Positions 61,610 through 64,000 of a stretch of 64,000 nucleotides of DNA are shown one piece after another; position 1 is the stretch's first letter, and the number at the start of each line of letters is the position of its first letter. The position numbers and the translations under genes are program-made. The notes under the pieces are model-generated. The model did no database searches and was not told where the DNA came from. It saw nothing but the letters and a program-made list of their open reading frames with translations. This stretch comes from Chitinophagales bacterium (GTDB taxonomy: Bacteria > Bacteroidota > Bacteroidia > Chitinophagales > Chitinophagaceae), in assembly GCA_017303395.1 (NCBI GenBank), contig JAFLBN010000008.1, forward strand, positions 1 through 64,000. The letters are read 5' to 3'.

Positions 61610-63532
61610 TTACACTAGTACATTCTTATCAGCACTTACCATTTGCTTCACAGCTTCTGCTATAGCAATAGCATCATAACCACATTCACGATGCAGTTCT
61701 TCAGGTTTACCATGTTCTACCAGACGATCAGGTATGCCCAGCATTTTCACTTCTGGTGTATAGTTGTTCTCTGCCATAAATTCCAGCACAGCACTGCCAA
61801 AGCCACCTACAATAGTACCGTCTTCAACTGTAATGATTTTATTGAAACGACCTGCAATTTCGTGTAACAGTTTTTCATCAAGTGGTTTTGCAAAGCGCAT
61901 ATCGTAGTGCGCAGGGCTAAAGCCTTCAGTTTTCAACTGCTGGCAAGCTTTCACCGCAAAATTGCCCGGGTGGCCTATTGTTAGGATGGCCACTTCTTCA
62001 CCATCTTGTATTATGCGGCCTGTGCCTATTTCTATTTTCTCCATAGGAGTACGCCATTCAGGCATCACACCTTGCCCGCGTGGGTAGCGGATAACGAATG
62101 GGAGTTGGTTCTCGTCAAGCTGCGCAGTATACATCAGGTTACGCAGTTCAGCCTCATTCATCGGCGCGCTTACTACCATGTTTGGTATACAGCGCATGTA
62201 TGGTATGTCGTAGCAACCGTGGTGTGTAGGTCCGTCATCGCCAACAAGGCCTGCACGGTCCAGACAGAATATAACGGGTAGTTTCTGGATAGCCACATCG
62301 TGCACCACCATATCATATGCACGCTGCATGAAGGAGCTGTAAATGTTACAGAATACTTTCATGCCCTGTGTGGCGAGGCCTGCGCTCAGCGTTACAGCAT
62401 GTTGCTCTGCAATGCCTACATCTATGGCGCGGTCAGGCATTACATCCATCATAAACTTCAGCGAGCAGCCCGATGGCATTGCCGGTGTGATGCCCATGAT
62501 GGCAGGATTTTTTTCTGCCAGTTCTATAATTGTATGCCCGAACACATCCTGATATTTAGGAGGTTCAGGTGTTGTAACAACTTTCTTATTGATTTTGCCC
62601 GTCACTTTATCGAAAGTGCCCGGTGCATGCCAAAGTGTTTGATCCTGCTCGGCAAGGTCGTAGCCCTTACCTTTTACCGTTTTTATGTGCAGCAGCTTCG
62701 GACCAGGAATATCTTTCAGATGGTCGAGTGTTTCAACCAGTTTTAAAACATTGTGACCGTCAACAGGGCCAAAATAACGCAGGTTGAGTGCCTCGAAGAG
62801 GTTGCTAGATTTTGAAACCATGCCTTTCAGGCTTGCTTCAATCTTTGAACCTATCTTCTGGAAGTCTGCCGCTGGCAGTTTGCCCAGCAGTTTCCATACA
62901 TCGTCGCGAAACTTATTGTATGTATGCGAAGTAGTAATGTCTGTCAGGTATTCTTTCAGTGCACCCACATTCGGGTCTATCGACATGTTGTTGTCGTTCA
63001 GGATTATCAGCACATTGCTGTTGCTGACACCTGCATGGTTCATTGCCTCGAAAGGCAAGCCTGCTGTCATAGCACCATCACCTATTACAGCAACATGTTG
63101 GCGGTGATTCTCCCCTTTCAGTTTAGAGGCTATAGCCATACCTAAGGCAGCAGATATAGAAGTGGATGAGTGCCCTACGCCAAAAGCATCGTATTCGCTT
63201 TCGCTGCGTTTCGGGAAACCGCTCAATCCGCCATATTTCCTGTTTGTGTGGAATATTTTACGACGTCCTGTGAGTATTTTATGACCGTAAGCCTGATGGC
63301 CTACGTCCCATACCAGTTGATCATCCGGGGTATTCAGCACATAGTGCAGGGCAACGCTCAGCTCTACTACACCGAGGCTTGCGCCAAAGTGGCCACCGTG
63401 TATGCTCACACAGTCTATAATGAACTGCCTCAGTTCATTACATACCTGTTGTAAATCAGTTTTGTTCAGTTTCCTCAAATCGGCCGGATATTCAATCCGG
63501 CTCAGCAATGGGCCTGCTGCTATTTCTTCCAT
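61610..63532 (-). CDS. dxs: 1-deoxy-D-xylulose-5-phosphate synthase
   Basis: A 640-residue thiamine-diphosphate enzyme that makes DXP from pyruvate and glyceraldehyde-3-phosphate, the first step of the MEP pathway. The TPP motif appears as VIGDGAMTAG, with N-terminal FIIDCVSIHGGHFGASLG and DRAGLVGDDGPTHHG in the pyrimidine domain. The length is normal. The other MEP gene in the window, ispE, is about 18 kb away, so the pathway is not clustered. A TATTTTTG box on the minus strand (63566-63559) lies 26 bases upstream. Confidence 0.97.
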   Translation of the reverse strand: MEEIAAGPLLSRIEYPADLRKLNKTDLQQVCNELRQFIIDCVSIHGGHFGASLGVVELSVALHYVLNTPDDQLVWDVGHQAYGHKILTGRRKIFHTNRKYGGLSGFPKRSESEYDAFGVGHSSTSISAALGMAIASKLKGENHRQHVAVIGDGAMTAGLPFEAMNHAGVSNSNVLIILNDNNMSIDPNVGALKEYLTDITTSHTYNKFRDDVWKLLGKLPAADFQKIGSKIEASLKGMVSKSSNLFEALNLRYFGPVDGHNVLKLVETLDHLKDIPGPKLLHIKTVKGKGYDLAEQDQTLWHAPGTFDKVTGKINKKVVTTPEPPKYQDVFGHTIIELAEKNPAIMGITPAMPSGCSLKFMMDVMPDRAIDVGIAEQHAVTLSAGLATQGMKVFCNIYSSFMQRAYDMVVHDVAIQKLPVIFCLDRAGLVGDDGPTHHGCYDIPYMRCIPNMVVSAPMNEAELRNLMYTAQLDENQLPFVIRYPRGQGVMPEWRTPMEKIEIGTGRIIQDGEEVAILTIGHPGNFAVKACQQLKTEGFSPAHYDMRFAKPLDEKLLHEIAGRFNKIITVEDGTIVGGFGSAVLEFMAENNYTPEVKMLGIPDRLVEHGKPEELHRECGYDAIAIAEAVKQMVSADKNVLV

Positions 63533-63686
63533 CTACCGAAAACGTGGGATTAATCGTTCAAAAATAGGTAAAAATCTGCTATGCGACTGGTTTTTATAAC
63601 GTGAAAAGGATGCTAAAAGTTGAGTCTTTTATGATATGTTTTGACGATTGTATTGATACTAAGCAATTATTGCGCCAAACCTGTGT

Positions 63687-63694
63687 TACATTTG
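63687..63694 (+). promoter_or_regulatory. Promoter box of the last, partial gene
   Basis: A perfect TACATTTG lies 16 bases before the ATG at 63711. No convincing -33 TTG is present at the usual distance. Confidence 0.45.
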
Positions 63695-63710
63695 CCCTAA
63701 TTTTTCATTG

Positions 63711-64000
63711 ATGTTCAACCGATACTGGAGGGAATATCCCTGGGTTTTGCAAGTAACGCTATTCGGGCTGATGGCTTTCACATTGACGGCTTTTTCGGCT
63801 GTTGTAGTACAGTCGTTATTACCCAAAATCACAGGATTATCTATTGCTGCCATACAGGATATCACCACAAATAGTACTGATGTACAGAAATCGGCCTTTT
63901 TGAGTATGCAGGGTATTGTGTCTGTTTTCGGGTTTCTGGTGCCGCCTTTAGTATTTGCGTACCTGAGCACACCGAGGGTCAAATCATATTTAGGTATCAA
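63711..64000 (+). CDS. Partial membrane protein, possibly a CPBP-family intramembrane protease
   Basis: The first 96 codons of a gene that runs out of the window. The translated start, MFNRYWREYPWVLQVTLFGL, is followed by a first helix (about 13-38) and a second (about 68-83). The catalytic part is not visible. The arrangement recalls N-termini of CPBP intramembrane proteases in Chitinophaga-group bacteria, but that is a weak resemblance. Start chosen at the ATG 63711, supported by the TACATTTG box just upstream. Confidence 0.55.
   Translation, partial: MFNRYWREYPWVLQVTLFGLMAFTLTAFSAVVVQSLLPKITGLSIAAIQDITTNSTDVQKSAFLSMQGIVSVFGFLVPPLVFAYLSTPRVKSYLGI

Overview
The window looks like chromosome of a Bacteroidota bacterium, most likely of the Chitinophaga group (inference). 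The signs are an alternative complex III respiratory cluster, TAnnTTTG promoter boxes, a type IX secretion sorting tail, lipid A genes (lpxD, lpxB), MEP-pathway isoprenoid genes (dxs, ispE), a fused DAHP synthase/chorismate mutase and a Rho factor with a long low-complexity insert. Genes are tightly packed on both strands. There is no rRNA, CRISPR array, recognisable insertion sequence or integrase. Most of the window is housekeeping chromosome.

Layout. 1-7115: actC-D-E-F followed by coxB and coxA, a quinol:cytochrome c / cytochrome oxidase unit closed by a terminator. 7420-11336: an accessory pocket with a SnoaL/DUF4440-like secreted protein, a two-gene primase-like (BT4734/VirE-N plus PriCT-2) and DUF3987 ATPase module whose two genes are each preceded by an almost identical heptamer-built palindrome, and an A+T-rich higBA toxin-antitoxin pair. 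11503-16015 (minus): rho, an NAD-dependent epimerase, pheS and an L,D-transpeptidase. 16126-19123: two tandem GT-C-like membrane proteins. 19218-28456: a FadN-type beta-oxidation protein, a secreted unknown, a TPR protein, ComEC, purH and a GNAT acetyltransferase. 28482-34981: lpxD, a class IV aminotransferase, gltX, an Omp28-like T9SS cargo protein and glyS. 35002-36797: an MbnP/MbnH-like pair (copper-binding lipoprotein and di-heme partner). 36837-39931: a small lipoprotein, a response regulator, tRNA-Leu, trigger factor and a GlsB-like protein.

39934-42342 (minus): a truncated duplicate of a DUF6265 lipoprotein gene, a small secreted unknown, the intact DUF6265 gene, a cobalamin adenosyltransferase and an ABC ATPase, the last three joined by TAATG stop/start overlaps. 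42406-45551: ispE, rplT-rpmI, a pRiA4b-ORF3-like protein and miaA. 45554-52032: surface polysaccharide genes (glycosyltransferase, Wzt/Wzm-like exporter, a membrane protein, an MBOAT acyltransferase and an SGNH hydrolase). 52124-56607: PadR-PspC, TIGR03643, an SDR, tRNA-Ala, a DUF6728 microprotein, PhnA, lpxB and a small membrane protein. 56708-64000: ComA-like phosphosulfolactate synthase, aroE, a methyltransferase, the DAHP synthase/chorismate mutase, truB, a CheY-like regulator, dxs and the start of a membrane protein cut by the window edge.

The features most worth following up are the primase/ATPase module with its paired palindromes, the near-leaderless promoter layout of all three aminoacyl-tRNA synthetase genes (pheS, gltX, glyS) and of truB and the DAHP synthase, the MbnP/MbnH pair, and the partial gene duplication at 39934-40100. 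Every functional call rests on reading motifs by eye; no database search was made.
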